Source: Sarcomyxa edulis
Taxonomy: Eukaryota; Basidiomycota; Agaricomycetes; Agaricales; Mycenaceae
Direction of reading: 5' to 3'
Assembly: GCA_009761415.1 (NCBI GenBank)
Contig: QUOL01000008.1
Coordinates: 744,001-808,000, forward strand
DNA: 64,000 bases
Shown: piece after piece, positions 24,263 to 34,854 of the stretch
Layout: each line of letters starts with the position of its first letter
Position numbering within the stretch: the first letter of the stretch is position 1
Translations under genes and position numbers: made by a program
The notes under the pieces: model-generated
Told to the model about the DNA's origin: nothing
The model's database searches: none
The model's input: only the letters and a program-made list of their open reading frames with translations

Positions 24263-25791
24263 TCAAACCAAAATCACAGCGAGAAGAAGCACCAAAAGCA
24301 CGATGATCAATATTACCACGCACCACCTGAAGGGAACAGAGTACTCGGTCAGTGTCTTGAAATGCATGGAAGCGAAGCGAAAGAAATCCGGGATATCTCC
24401 AACTCCACGGAAATACAATGGGGGTGGTGAACTCACCCGCTTCCCTTCTCCTCGCTATCTCTGATAAACTTCCTCATCCGACTCATGGCCGAATCAAGCT
24501 TCGAAGTCGTGTGGTCCACATCTCGGTCCAGGTCTTCTAGTAACCTTTTGATAGGGGAAGAAACACAGGTCAGTCAGTCCGCATACAGGATAACAACATA
24601 CTCCAAAACATATGAGAGAGAATGAGGTCATAGATATGCTCTCTGCCGTACAGATTTTGGGAGGATTAAATAAAGATATGACGAATCAATTCAATCCTGT
24701 ATCCATTCGCACATACGCCTTGTGTTTAGGTTCAAAAAGGATGCAAAGCGCCCACACCCACACCCACACCAGCAAAAATGATATTGAAACACTCACTCAA
24801 CATGTTCCCCAATCTCTCTCCCCATAAGCCCAGCTTGTTGCTGTAACGTGTTCAGCGTACCCGCAATAGAATCTATCGTCGTGTCCTGCTGCTGCATGAG
24901 TATCTGCACGTACGTGAACGGTCGATTGATTAGCATAAATAGGAATTCGCAGTATACATTAAATCGGACCAACCTGCTGTTCTTCCCTTGCCCACTGACT
25001 CGTGTGGTCTTCACCACCTCTCCCACTCTCCAAATCTCCCCCACCTCTATCCCATACCCCACTAGGTAGAGGCGACGATACGCGTGACTGCGGTCTCGAG
25101 TTTGGATTCGAATGTAGACCACCATATTGCGGTTGAGGAGATAATGGCGTCGGTGATAACGGGTGCGTGGGTCTCGGTGAAGTAGGAAATGACGACAAGG
25201 TATTCGTGTTGGTGTTAGTGTTAGCATTATTAGACAACTCGGCTCTCATATTCTGGACTTGGATTTGGTTAACTGAGGACGTCTAATGTGTGATAGTAAT
25301 GCATAGTTGCAGAGACCAGCGCACCTCGATTTCTCGTCTCACATATCCGACATACCGTCGTCGTTCTGTGACCTCTGCATCATCGAGGCCAAACGCGCGT
25401 GCGGATTTGGATTCGACTATCCTACGTAGGCGTTTATAGTTCAACAACTAGGAGCAGGTACGAAGGGAAGGAATACTCACTTGACGCTCTCCTCAAGATC
25501 CTCAAGGTCAGCTTCCAGTGCTGCCAAAGTCGCTTTCAACTACACCAACCACAAGTCCGTAAAGTTACTCAAGCTCTCCCTCGTATTGGCTCAACGTACC
25601 TCATTCCGAGCCCAGACCAACTCTTCGCTCTCTCCTCCACCACCACCTCTCCCCGTCCCCTGCATATTCCGAATACGCACGTACGAAGAGCGCAGTGTCG
25701 AAGCCGTTTGGAGGGATGATTGTATCTCAGTTTGGACGGCATGGTATGGATCTGTGTCCGTGTTATCATCTTGGTATGGGTATGCCGACAT
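24263..25791 (-). CDS. TLG1: Tlg1/syntaxin-6-type Qc-SNARE
   Basis: Seven exons: 25791-25600, 25539-25481, 25421-25325, 25282-24974, 24903-24797, 24544-24437, 24326-24263; 311 residues. Introns are mostly 42-70 nt but two near the 3' end are 252 and 110 nt. N-terminus carries a syntaxin-6-like helical domain (PYHAVQTEIQSSLQ, ATLAALEADLEDLEESVK, ERRRYVGYVRREIE), then a Ser/Pro/Asn-rich linker with a TNTNTNT run, a SNARE helix (QDTTIDSIAGTLNTL to LDSAMSRMRKF) and a C-terminal membrane anchor WCVVILIIVLLVLLLAVILV. The role is vesicle fusion at the trans-Golgi/endosome. It aligns without gaps to the mammalian syntaxin-6 SNARE motif as I recall it; at the ionic zero layer it has His (in GEHVELL) where Gln is expected. 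Confidence 0.9.
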
Positions 25792-26090
25792 GGCGTAGAA
25801 TGAGAGCAAAGGAATTAGAATACTTGAGTAAGTTGAGAAGAGTGAGGAGGAGATGTGAAACGATGCCGGTCGCGGCGCAGCAACCGGACACACAACACGC
25901 AAACAACGCGTCAATTTTCTGAGATCGTTGAACTTCCGAATCGATGAAGGTACAGGTTCGGACAGTCATTACATTGCAGACGAACTACGAAAGCAGTACG
26001 AGAGAGAAACAGGGTAAACCTAGATAGAGCAAATGATACGAAGTACATGATTATAACATTATCAGAGTCAACTGGCAGTGGCAGGTGAAA
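25792..26090. other. Short intergenic region
   Basis: Contains the promoter of the SNARE gene and the 3' end of the RING gene, both minus strand. No further feature is visible. Confidence 0.45.
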
Positions 26091-27887
26091 TTAAGTCTTG
26101 AATATGCGAAGCAAGCGCGCTTCAGTCACGATACGCGTGCGGCAGAGTGGACACTCCCGTGAGCTACTCATAATTAACTCCGAGCACGCTCGACACATGG
26201 CCAGATGTCTGTATAGCAGAACCATCAATCAGACTGAGGAAAAAGTTACGATGTGATATTGAAACTACGCACCCGCAATCAACGATAGCAATATTAGCCT
26301 CCTCATCTTGACAGATAACACACAAACCAGTACGCTCCAGAGTTGCTGCCATAGCTTGAGCCTTTGATGGTAAAGGAGGCGCCGAAGGTGCAGGAGTACT
26401 AGTACTACCGGACGCTTCGCCCTCACCCTGAGCGGCGTCATTCGCAGCCTTCTCCCGTTCCTCCCTTTCCAGTTGATTCCTCTCATGTTCCTCCATCATA
26501 GCTCGTTGCCTCTGCCGTGCCTCTTCTTCCTCCTGCTCCTCCAACATCCGCTGCCTTTCTCGGCCCCTCCGTTCTTCCTCCACCAAAGCATTGACCTTGA
26601 TCACTAGTTCACCTTTTTCCAATATCAATCCAGCATTGACGTGATTCGTGAATAATATAGCTTTGAGAGTGCCAATAGACAACGCCGATATAGATTGTGG
26701 CGGCATCTGTAATAGTTCGTCCAGATTCGGAGGGGTGGGATGATGGGCGGTGGAGGTAGCACGAGGGCGGGGCGTCCCACCCGCTTGCGCATTGGGTACG
26801 TTCAAATTCTCCGAGGATCGGGTGCCATGTGGTCGTTGGTATGGTCTTGAAGACGATGGAGGCTGTGGAGGTGGCGGAGGAGGATGCTGAGAGTGATACT
26901 GCTGTCCTGGATACGTACTACTCGGGGGCTGTGGGCGTGGAGGTACAGATGGATTCGGACGAGTGTGATTGGGAGGAGGACCTGGGGGTGCTTGAAATTG
27001 GGGCTGCCGTGGCGGAGGTCCAGGTGGTGGCGCATATCGAGGCTGCGGTCGTGGGTGTATATCGTCGGGTGCTAGATCAGGTCGAGGGAATGCTTGAGGT
27101 TGGGTAGTTTGTGGTCTTGGTGGTACATTCCGTGGCTGAGGAGGAGGGGGAGGTTGACTGGATCTCGAGAATATCCCGCGAGGTCGAGCGCCATTGGATC
27201 TATCCGGCACGGAATACTTCCTATAGAATTCCTGAGCAATAGACACAGTTACAGTTGGTTCCTATAAGCAGACGATATAGACTACGTTGGGCTAACCTCA
27301 TTTGCTTGTGATAAGCAGCCATTCTGACCCTATAGGAGATATGCATGTATCAATATGGCGTTGACTAATAAGATGCTCTGCGATACTTACCTTGGCCGAG
27401 ACGATAGCATCGATGAAATCGTCCTTTTCGACAGCACGATCCACTCTAATATTGTACGCGTTCACATACTTCTTAAGTTTGGCCAAAGGCAACGTCTTGA
27501 GTTGACCCCTTCCCGATGCCGTGACTGACTTGAATCATCAGTACAAGCAAACATCTAGGCAAGATATGAACGTACTAGTCAGATATTCAATGCAAAAAGC
27601 GCACACAGGCATGACCATGTATCCTGATTCTGTACCATTGCGTGGCATTAGAGCCTGATAATCCGAGCATGAACTACAATAAGAATAACCTGCGAGGAAT
27701 GTGGGGTAGGTACAAGTCACACCAGAGATCTCGGAAGCAACATACTGCAGTGATTGCACCTCCTGGATCGCGTGAATAAGATGTTGAATTCCTTGTTACA
27801 CTTTCTACACGCCATCTCCGCCCGCGAAGAGTCAGTAGGAGGCGGTGGTGGTCCGCTAAGAAGGGGGAGACCTCGCACGTCTGACAT
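26091..27887 (-). CDS. FYVE-like zinc finger plus RING E3 ubiquitin ligase
   Basis: Exons 27887-27746, 27689-27576, 27524-27391, 27329-27297, 27231-26273, 26208-26091; 499 residues. The N-terminus has four CxxC pairs in order (CRKC, CNHC, CSSC, CAFC), the spacing of a FYVE-like finger, but without the RRHHCR phosphoinositide signature. Next is a SAP-like helix pair (LKTLPLAKLKKYVNAYNI, KDDFIDAIVSAK), a Pro/Gln-rich linker of about 120 residues, a charged coiled coil (EEERRGRERQRMLEEQEEEE) and a C-terminal RING: CVIC, CGHLAMC, CRAC, CPLC. This order is that of the animal CARP/RNF34-RFFL ligases. Substrate is unknown. Start at ATG 27887 precedes the first finger; a second in-frame ATG is 24 codons further on. 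The 65-nt intron before EFYRKYSVP is chosen over a 35-nt alternative. Confidence 0.85.
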
Positions 27888-28145
27888 GGGCTGATGTTTT
27901 GCGGGTCTCTAGATGAGATTCCAGATATGCAAAAACTAGAGACAGATGGAAGAAAGAAACAGAAAGAAACCTGTGGAAGCGCTGGAGGTCGGTGGTCTGT
28001 CAGCTCAAGGAACTTGCTAGGCTCCTGTCCAATTTCGGTTATTACCACGTGCACCAGTCCAAAAATATCACGACTCGGAACTTGAAGTTGTACGCCCATC
28101 TTCCTCGCGATCCAAAAGTTTACAGTCTTCAAGTATCTCAAAATC
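27888..28145. promoter_or_regulatory. Shared divergent promoter, 258 bp
   Basis: Lies between the start codons of the FYVE-like/RING gene (minus) and the F-box gene (plus). Both genes encode ubiquitin-ligase components, so coordinated expression is possible but not shown. No named element is seen. Confidence 0.4.
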
Positions 28146-29988
28146 ATGACTGGATCTGGATCTTCCGGGGGCTCCCTGCTTAATATCCCCGTAGACTTAC
28201 TCCTGGAAATATTCAGGAAATTGGATCACTTGAGTATCCTACACTGCCGTACTGTAATTACAACGCTTCCTCTCACCTCTGAACTGCCTGAATGACTAAA
28301 ATGAATATCTAGGTCTGCCAATGCTTTAATCAAATTATACAGGAATCAGTCGAACTTACCTACATAGTTCAGCTAGCACTGGACGGAGTGCTACCTGGAC
28401 AAACTTGCACCGTCTCATCCTACAGAGATCAGCTTGAGGCGCTATTGATACGTCGCCGACGTTGGAACAGATTAGAATGGACAGGAAAGACTTACGTGTC
28501 CAGTCCGGAGCCATATCGAGCGTATGAGCTCGTCGGCGGCGTATTCGCTAAAGCAGAAGGGTCGAAGCTCACCGCACAGTGGCTTCCATCTAGTCAATGC
28601 ACTGATATGGACCCTCTTAGGGTTCCAATCACTGTCAACATGAATCAGGAGATGGACATCACAGATTTTGCTATGGATCCTTCCCAGGATTTGATTGCAT
28701 ATCTACACTACGAAGTCGAGTAAGTGTCTCAAACTTTGGTCAAATTGCAAGCGATTTGACTTGACTAGTGGGATGGACCTCAATCATCCCACACGCATGA
28801 CGCTTCGCTTTCGAACCTTGAGCTCGGATGCCCAGCACCCAGAAGCGTGTAACAGTGTATTCGTCGATGAACTCGCGCTCTCTCTTGGCAGCGCACAGAT
28901 CCAAATCGTTGATGATGTAGTTGGATTGTTCTTGAGATTTCGCAACTTCTGGAACAACATGTTGTTCACACGTCTTCAGATCTGGAATTGGAAGACAGCA
29001 CGCGAGCTTGTGGTACGTACCATTTAGCTCTTGAACACTTCATCACAGTGACTTTGTGCACAGTCAAAGTTCGATCAACACATCACGACTGATATCGATT
29101 CCTGCAGTTTCTCGTTCATATCCTCTACGGCGTATATTCTAACCTCTTGCAAGAACATGGGTGAAATCAGCATTCACACGTTCTCGTCTACGAGCGCACC
29201 ACAACGGACTGCCACGCCCGTTGTCAAACTTCATTTACCCGAAGTCAATGACAATGCGGCACCCACCTCTCTCATCACTCACACCGCTCCTTTTCTTGCA
29301 CGTCGTTCCCGCGAAAGGCCTTTTGTAGCTTCCCCCGATTCTCAGATCCATGTCATGTTTGTAAATTACCCCGCCACCCAGCATTTCGTCGTAGTCCACA
29401 ACTCAGTATTTCTCGCGTACGCGCAGACCATCGAAACTGGAACCTCAGACTCGCAAAATGTGTCCTGGGATGACTGGGGACCATCAAATACTCGTTTCTT
29501 TCCCAACAGCTTCTATCCCGAATGGTTACGGTGCGAGGGATCTCATTTGTATTGTCTTTCGTACAAGTCGTCATTTATCTACTCTCTCATCAGATACGTA
29601 CATGGACAACAACTAGTCCTTCCCCCGAGTGCCGGCCACGCGGAAAATGTCTTGATCATGTTGGATTTCAACCCCCATCGAAAATGTGAAGATACAGATT
29701 TAATCGTACAGCACTATCATCGGAGTACTTCAACCTACGTCGCCTCCGGTGATACTTTCAAGGCCCCAAGGGGCATAATCACGAATCTCCCGTATCACTG
29801 CATTGCACGGAGAGTCGATAGCAGATACTCTGCTTACATGATCGACGATGAACGGATAGTTGCTATCGAGGTCAGTCTGTCTTGCAGTTATGTTGTGATT
29901 CCCTTCTGACTCTTGATTTCCTGACATCTAGGCCGACACAATGGGCTTCGAACATTCATTGGAGAATCTACAAGTGCTCTCATTCTAA
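28146..29988 (+). CDS. F-box protein, Agaricomycete type
   Basis: Exons 28146-28253, 28313-28719, 28769-29012, 29064-29870, 29932-29988 (introns 49-61 nt) give 540 residues. The N-terminus LLNIPVDLLLEIFRKLDHLSILHCRTVCQ is an F-box, the Skp1-binding motif of SCF ubiquitin ligases. The remainder has no recognised repeats but the layout (YRDQLEALLIRRRRWNRLEW, then a beta-rich body with LQIWNWKT and repeated SxTAYILTS-like strands) is that of the large family of mushroom F-box proteins whose body resembles a propeller of WD-like strands. Substrate unknown. Confidence 0.85.
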
Positions 29989-30118
29989 ATCAGCTTCCCT
30001 CTGATCACTGGAACCAATCGAAGTCACATCTGTATATTATAGGATATCATCATATGTCCAAACCAATGAGCTCGTCGTCTCGACGTCTCCAATTCTGATA
30101 GCTACGTACCATCACCGC

Positions 30119-32305
30119 TTAACTCCTTATTTCATCCAGCTCGATCCCCGTACTCTCGGCAGTAGTGAACTCAGTACCAGCCAATCGATTACGAAGACCC
30201 CTTCGTTTCTTCAGAGCTTTCTTCCACGGGGCTTCTTCAAGTCCTTTGTCTAGTACATCCAAATTGATGCCGTTGGTCTCGGGTTGGAATGCAACGCACA
30301 TCATGACCTACGAATACAGAAGAGAGAACGAAATTTAAGTCGAGATCGGTAGACGTGTTGAGAGAGAGACGAACAGTGAAGAGACTACAGCCTCCAAACA
30401 AGAAATACGGCCCTGAGCTCGATCGGGCGAGAAACAGCGGAGTAGAGAATGCTATGATCCAGTTCACGATCTATGAAGATTTGTGAGTAAAGTATCACGG
30501 ATGAGAGCATTATATCGCGGCGCTTACCCAACTATGGCCAGGACCGACGCAGGAATAGTCAATGATAGCTCTCTTAGAGATCTGGTACGACTTGAATACT
30601 CACTTCAAACACTGCGCAAGACTCGTCGCAGCAGCTCGAGTTTTGATAGGCTGCAATTCCGAGCAGATGATACGGAAGACGACAGCCCAAGATGAGACGA
30701 ACGAGACGATGAACAAGTACAACAGAACGACAACGGTCCATTGACCAGCATGGGTATCACTCGCTTGGCTTGCGTAAAGGATGCCGATGAGCAGCATAGT
30801 AACTGCTATACCAGAACCTCCGCCGATGGCCTGGGATCGACGGGACCCTGTGAGCAGAATCGAGGTGAGACTACATACGAGTGACATTAGGATGATGCAC
30901 TTACATTTATCTTGGAATCCCTGTGCGATAAGAGTACATACGACGATGACTAAACCAGATACACCCGATGCAAGAAAAGATGCAGTCGTAGAAGAGAGTC
31001 CTGCTTGAGCGAAAAGAACTGGCGCGTACTAGAGATATCTCACCAGGTGAGCAAATAGAACATATAGCATTGCGTGTATCACTCACGTATAACACCGCAT
31101 CGATACCAGAAAGCTGGCTAATGATCAATGCTAACTTCATGAGAGCAGAGTTGTACACTTACTTGCTGCATCACCATCATAAAGACACCAAAAGTGGTTC
31201 TGAAGCGGACATCTTTGGCCCACAACTGTTTGAGTTCAATCCAAAAACTTGTTTTCTCTTTATGTTGGACCACGTTCGGGGGCGGCCCACTGATCTCGTC
31301 CTGTCTCATGCCTAGTTTGACGATAGCAGCGTGTACTTGATCATGACGTCCAACAAGCGTTAGCCATCGAGGAGAATGCGGTAAGAAAATCGATCCGATG
31401 GAGAAGATGATTCCTATAACTGCGACAGCGCCAAATGGAAACCTCCAGGAGAAACTGTTAGGCACCTTGATGGTCCCGTAACAAACGAAGTATCCTGCAG
31501 TGACCTTCGCATCAGGTAATAGATCGACGGCACAGTGAAAAATGATGCTTACCGGATGCTAAACCGAGCGAATTGAATAGTTGTACCATAGTCGCGAGTC
31601 TGCCTCGACTGGAAGCGGGTGCAATCTCTGTGACGTATACGGTGATCATGCTAATGAACAAGCCCTGGCCAACTCCAGCGATACACCTTCCAGCGAATAA
31701 CTGGGCCAATGTCATGGCAGAACATACGATAGCGGACCCAATAGCGGAAACTAGGCCACCGAGGGCTATGGTGTATGTACGTGAGATACGATCGGCCACG
31801 GGACCAGACACAGCGGATGAAATCGCAGCTGTTATGAGGATTGAGGATACGATTAATCCTTGCACCGTTGGGGTGAGCTGTTCCATCAAAATCAGAGGTC
31901 GTAGATATGAGATAGGATAAATAGGCTGACCTCTCCGAACTGCACCTCAAACTGGGGCATCAAGGTGATAGGTCCGATACTGTCATAAATGTCGATATTT
32001 ACACAATCTTGACGGAAAGATAATGTAGACACGTACCTTCCTGTATCGAAACCCCAGACAAACCCTCCCAAAGCGGTGAAGATAGTGCACCATACATAGT
32101 TTCGAATGGGCTTACGTCTCGTGAAGACCAGACGTCTCAGAGACGAAATCGGTGATATATCTAAATCCAAACAGAAACGTCTCGAGGACATGCCACTGGC
32201 AGCTGCAGGTGAAGGCACGGCAAGCACTGTATCCGTCGGCGTCGGTAACACGTCCAATTGGATACCTGCGGGGGCATCCAACTGCAAGCTACTCTTGGAA
32301 CTCAT
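30119..32305 (-). CDS. MFS sugar transporter
   Basis: Ten exons: 32305-32037, 31979-31931, 31877-31553, 31494-31163, 31113-31087, 31028-30905, 30847-30604, 30531-30528 (4 nt), 30470-30375, 30307-30119; 552 residues. Sugar-porter signatures: GGFVWGFDTGSIGPI, GPVADRISRTYTIALGG, GVGQGLFISMITVYVTEIAP, LPHSPRWL, QQLSGIDAVLYYAPVLF, RAAATSLAQC and the C-terminal PETNG. Twelve membrane helices are expected. Inclusion of the 4-nt exon TTGG restores CLNWIVNWIIAFSTP, the usual helix-10/11 sequence; without it the frame is lost. The N-terminus is a cytoplasmic tail of about 70 residues. Substrate (hexose, disaccharide or polyol) is not predictable. Confidence 0.92.
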
Positions 32306-32884
32306 GGTCAATGAAGACGATAGTGAGATGTACCTGCAGCTTTCCCGGTATTTCCGAGTCTTTGCTTACCCATTTGCAAACTTGATTGCAATCGGGAGTT
32401 CAGGATCACTGCCTGGGTTCTTGATGTTCCGGACCTAGTAACTGTACACCTTCGAGTCAAAGGCGTTCCCGAACAACACATATCATTCCTGGATGATTCG
32501 GGGTTCAGATGAGTCTGCTGGAATGGTCATCGCACGCCGCACGGTGTGTTTTTTTGAGAAGTCAAGACTTGAAGGCACTGAGTCGATCGCGACACCAATT
32601 CTCGAACTCTCATCTGGTTTTCACTCTTCTCGAACTTCGATGCACCCAACACTTCTCTCTGTCAACGCCAGATACGGGCTACGTCTCTCTGGGGTTTTAG
32701 GACTTGAAAACGCGATGCCTGTTCTGTGGTCAGCCGCCGCTGGCGTCAGCCTCCATCAGACCATCCGAGGGACCTCAGGAAACCGGTGGCTATCTCTCTC
32801 GTTTCAACTTCTTTTCTCTGGATTGTATCTCTCTAGCTTGATACCTGAGCCTACACGGCACCCCACAATCGTTTACCAACCAAG
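32306..32884. other. Divergent intergenic region, 579 bp
   Basis: Separates the sugar transporter (minus) from the membrane mucin-like gene (plus). A 131-codon open frame at 32493-32888 runs into the next gene without any family signal and is more likely leader sequence. Otherwise nothing is visible. Confidence 0.5.
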
Positions 32885-34162
32885 ATGAATCTCCGTACAA
32901 ACAATATCGTTCTTCAAGTCCTTTTCGTCATCTTTGCTTCTCTGATATCTCTCAGCTCTGCTGTACCCGCTGGTCCATCTATCCCAACACCGACTGGATC
33001 CTCTGGTACCGACAACATTGCTGCAGATGAGACGCCTATGCCGACGAGTACTATCTATTGGTCTTCAGCCTACGCCGACACCATCAACTCTGGCTCAGAT
33101 GTCAACGGGGATGGCCTCGTTCCTGTCTCTGCTGTCTTCATGGCTATGGCGGTGTCAGCCAAACTGGCTTCGTGGCCCTCGATAGATACTCTCGCAATGG
33201 CTTCAACTACTACCCCAACGGCGACGATCAGTTCTGAGATATCGTTCTCCTCGACTAGCTCTGAAGTGACGAGCTCGATATTCTCTACAAGCACCACTTT
33301 GATCAGCACAACGATCTCAACCCCAGGACCCGAACCCACCTCCCCACTCTCGACACCCACCGACTCGCCCATTCCAGATACACCTACCGAATCTGTGCAA
33401 GAGCTCGCTCCCCAATCGACTTCGAGCGTCGGGCCAGACGGCCCTCATCCCGTACCAACCCACGAACTGAAAGTCATAGGATCCGTTGTAGGCGCTATGG
33501 CTTTCATCACCATCATGTTCACCGTTGTAGCTCAAATCCGTATGTGGTTCTCCAAACGTGCGCTCAAGAAAGCAAAGGACGAGGAGAAACTTCCGTTCTG
33601 GTTGAGAGCGAGTCCTCCAGGAATGGGAGGGAACGGGAGTGGGAGCGGTACTCCCTCTATCTCCGAGAAACCTACCCATAGAAGGGATCCTGGACGCAGA
33701 GTGAAATTCGCGGAGAGGGAAGTCGCTCCTGATCCCAGGAGCAGATTCTCGATCACATCTTCCAACACTTCTCACTCGGTCTCCACCATCGTCTCCATCG
33801 AACGCAAAGTATCCGTCGAACGCACCCGAGGCGGCGCATTCAAATCAACAGCCCCATTCCTCCCCGCTTTCAAACCTGCACCCGCGCTCCTCACCCCAGC
33901 CGAATTCTTCTCCCTTCCCTTGACGACCGTCTCAAACACATCCATCTCCTCCACCATCTCGAACGCAAGCCAGCAATCCCAGTTCCACACCCGCTCCCAC
34001 AGCACACCCATGCCCGACATCGCGAACCCGGATTCTCAGTTCCTTCGTCCAAAGTCGCGAGCTAAATCGGTGTCGCTGCTTTTTGTCGCGCCGGATTCTG
34101 AATGGGATATCGCGCACGCGTATGGGGCTCCGAGGTTGGAAAGAGCGAGGAGTGTTATGTAG
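32885..34162 (+). CDS. Single-pass mucin-like membrane protein
   Basis: Single exon, 425 residues. A signal peptide (MNLRTNNIVLQVLFVIFASL..., cleavage near SSAVPA) is followed by a Ser/Thr/Pro-rich ectodomain (TSSEVTSSIFSTSTTLISTT) suited to O-mannosylation, one membrane span at about residues 197-217 (VIGSVVGAMAFITIMFTVVA) and a basic, Ser-rich cytoplasmic tail (RMWFSKRALKKAK). This is the layout of fungal surface sensors of the Wsc/Mid2/Msb2 kind, but no Cys-rich WSC domain is present, so the family remains unassigned. The absence of introns is unusual in this window. Confidence 0.75.
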   Translation: MNLRTNNIVLQVLFVIFASLISLSSAVPAGPSIPTPTGSSGTDNIAADETPMPTSTIYWSSAYADTINSGSDVNGDGLVPVSAVFMAMAVSAKLASWPSIDTLAMASTTTPTATISSEISFSSTSSEVTSSIFSTSTTLISTTISTPGPEPTSPLSTPTDSPIPDTPTESVQELAPQSTSSVGPDGPHPVPTHELKVIGSVVGAMAFITIMFTVVAQIRMWFSKRALKKAKDEEKLPFWLRASPPGMGGNGSGSGTPSISEKPTHRRDPGRRVKFAEREVAPDPRSRFSITSSNTSHSVSTIVSIERKVSVERTRGGAFKSTAPFLPAFKPAPALLTPAEFFSLPLTTVSNTSISSTISNASQQSQFHTRSHSTPMPDIANPDSQFLRPKSRAKSVSLLFVAPDSEWDIAHAYGAPRLERARSVM

Positions 34163-34375
34163 TGCGAGATTTATCATGTATGCAAGTGTGTATGTATGCT
34201 TAGTGAATTATGTCAATCGAAAACAGTGAGATGTAGAATTTGAGAGCTGTTCGCTCGTTGATGATTGACAAGTCTTTGTCGATTATTCCAAGCAATATTT
34301 GGTGCTTTCGAATTTTGTATACTCGTATCAGACCCCTCCGTGCCTTGTATTGGCTTAGAGTGAGACCTTTCTGAC

Positions 34376-34458
34376 GCCCGCTTAGTTTAGTGGATATAAC
34401 GTGTCACTAGTATTCTTAGATTATGACAAGGTCAGCCGTTCGATTCGGCTAGCGGGCA
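34376..34458 (+). tRNA. tRNA-Thr (AGT) with a 10-nt intron
   Basis: Acceptor stem GCCCGCT pairs with AGCGGGC. The T arm is AGCCG-TTCGATT-CGGCT. The anticodon stem TGTCA/TGACA encloses a 17-nt loop that reads as CTAGTA, a 10-nt intron, then A, giving anticodon AGT (Thr). A-box-like TAGTTTAGTGG and B-box GTTCGATTC are present, and a TTTT Pol III stop follows at 34463-34466. Confidence 0.88.
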
Positions 34459-34462
34459 CTTG

Positions 34463-34466
34463 TTTT
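34463..34466 (+). terminator. Pol III TTTT terminator
   Basis: Four T residues 5 nt after the discriminator base of the tRNA-Thr (AGT) gene. Confidence 0.7.
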
Positions 34467-34854
34467 AGTCCACCTGCTGCGAACTTTTTTCTATCTCTTC
34501 CGTTTCGTCTGCATACTCGCTCAAATGCCTTTTCTATGAGTTGTATGTATCCTTGTATAGCTCCTTTTTTTCGTCTCCCTACCTAACTCCAATTCCTGCG
34601 AACTGCACGAGAAGGAGCAGGAAAGGTGCCTGGCAGTAGGTAAACGCGAGACGATGCACGTGATCGTCGCATTTGTAACTTCGACTCAGCCTCGAGCCTC
34701 GAGCAGCAGCAGGCAGCAGCAGCTCCTCATTGCTCAGCTTCCTTGCCTGAACTACCAGTGTTTTAGCCGTACGTATCTCATAAAATAGTCACCCAACGAT
34801 TCTGAAAACGACTCTATCCAGCATAATTAATCTGGGCTCAGAAGCCTCGCGTCG
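34467..34854. other. Intergenic region before the LIM gene
   Basis: About 390 bp. Includes CAG/CGAG-rich sequence near 34690-34725 (several CAGCAG and CCTCGAG units) in the likely leader of the LIM gene. No gene seen. Confidence 0.45.

Noticed and set aside
27262..27296. 35-nt intron in the FYVE-like/RING gene
   Set aside because: Too short for fungal splicing; a 65-nt alternative ending TTGCTCAG gives the expected join before EFYRKYSVP.
32493..32888. 131-codon plus-strand frame before the mucin-like membrane gene
   Set aside because: No signal peptide, domain or homology features; overlaps the next ATG and is probably leader sequence.
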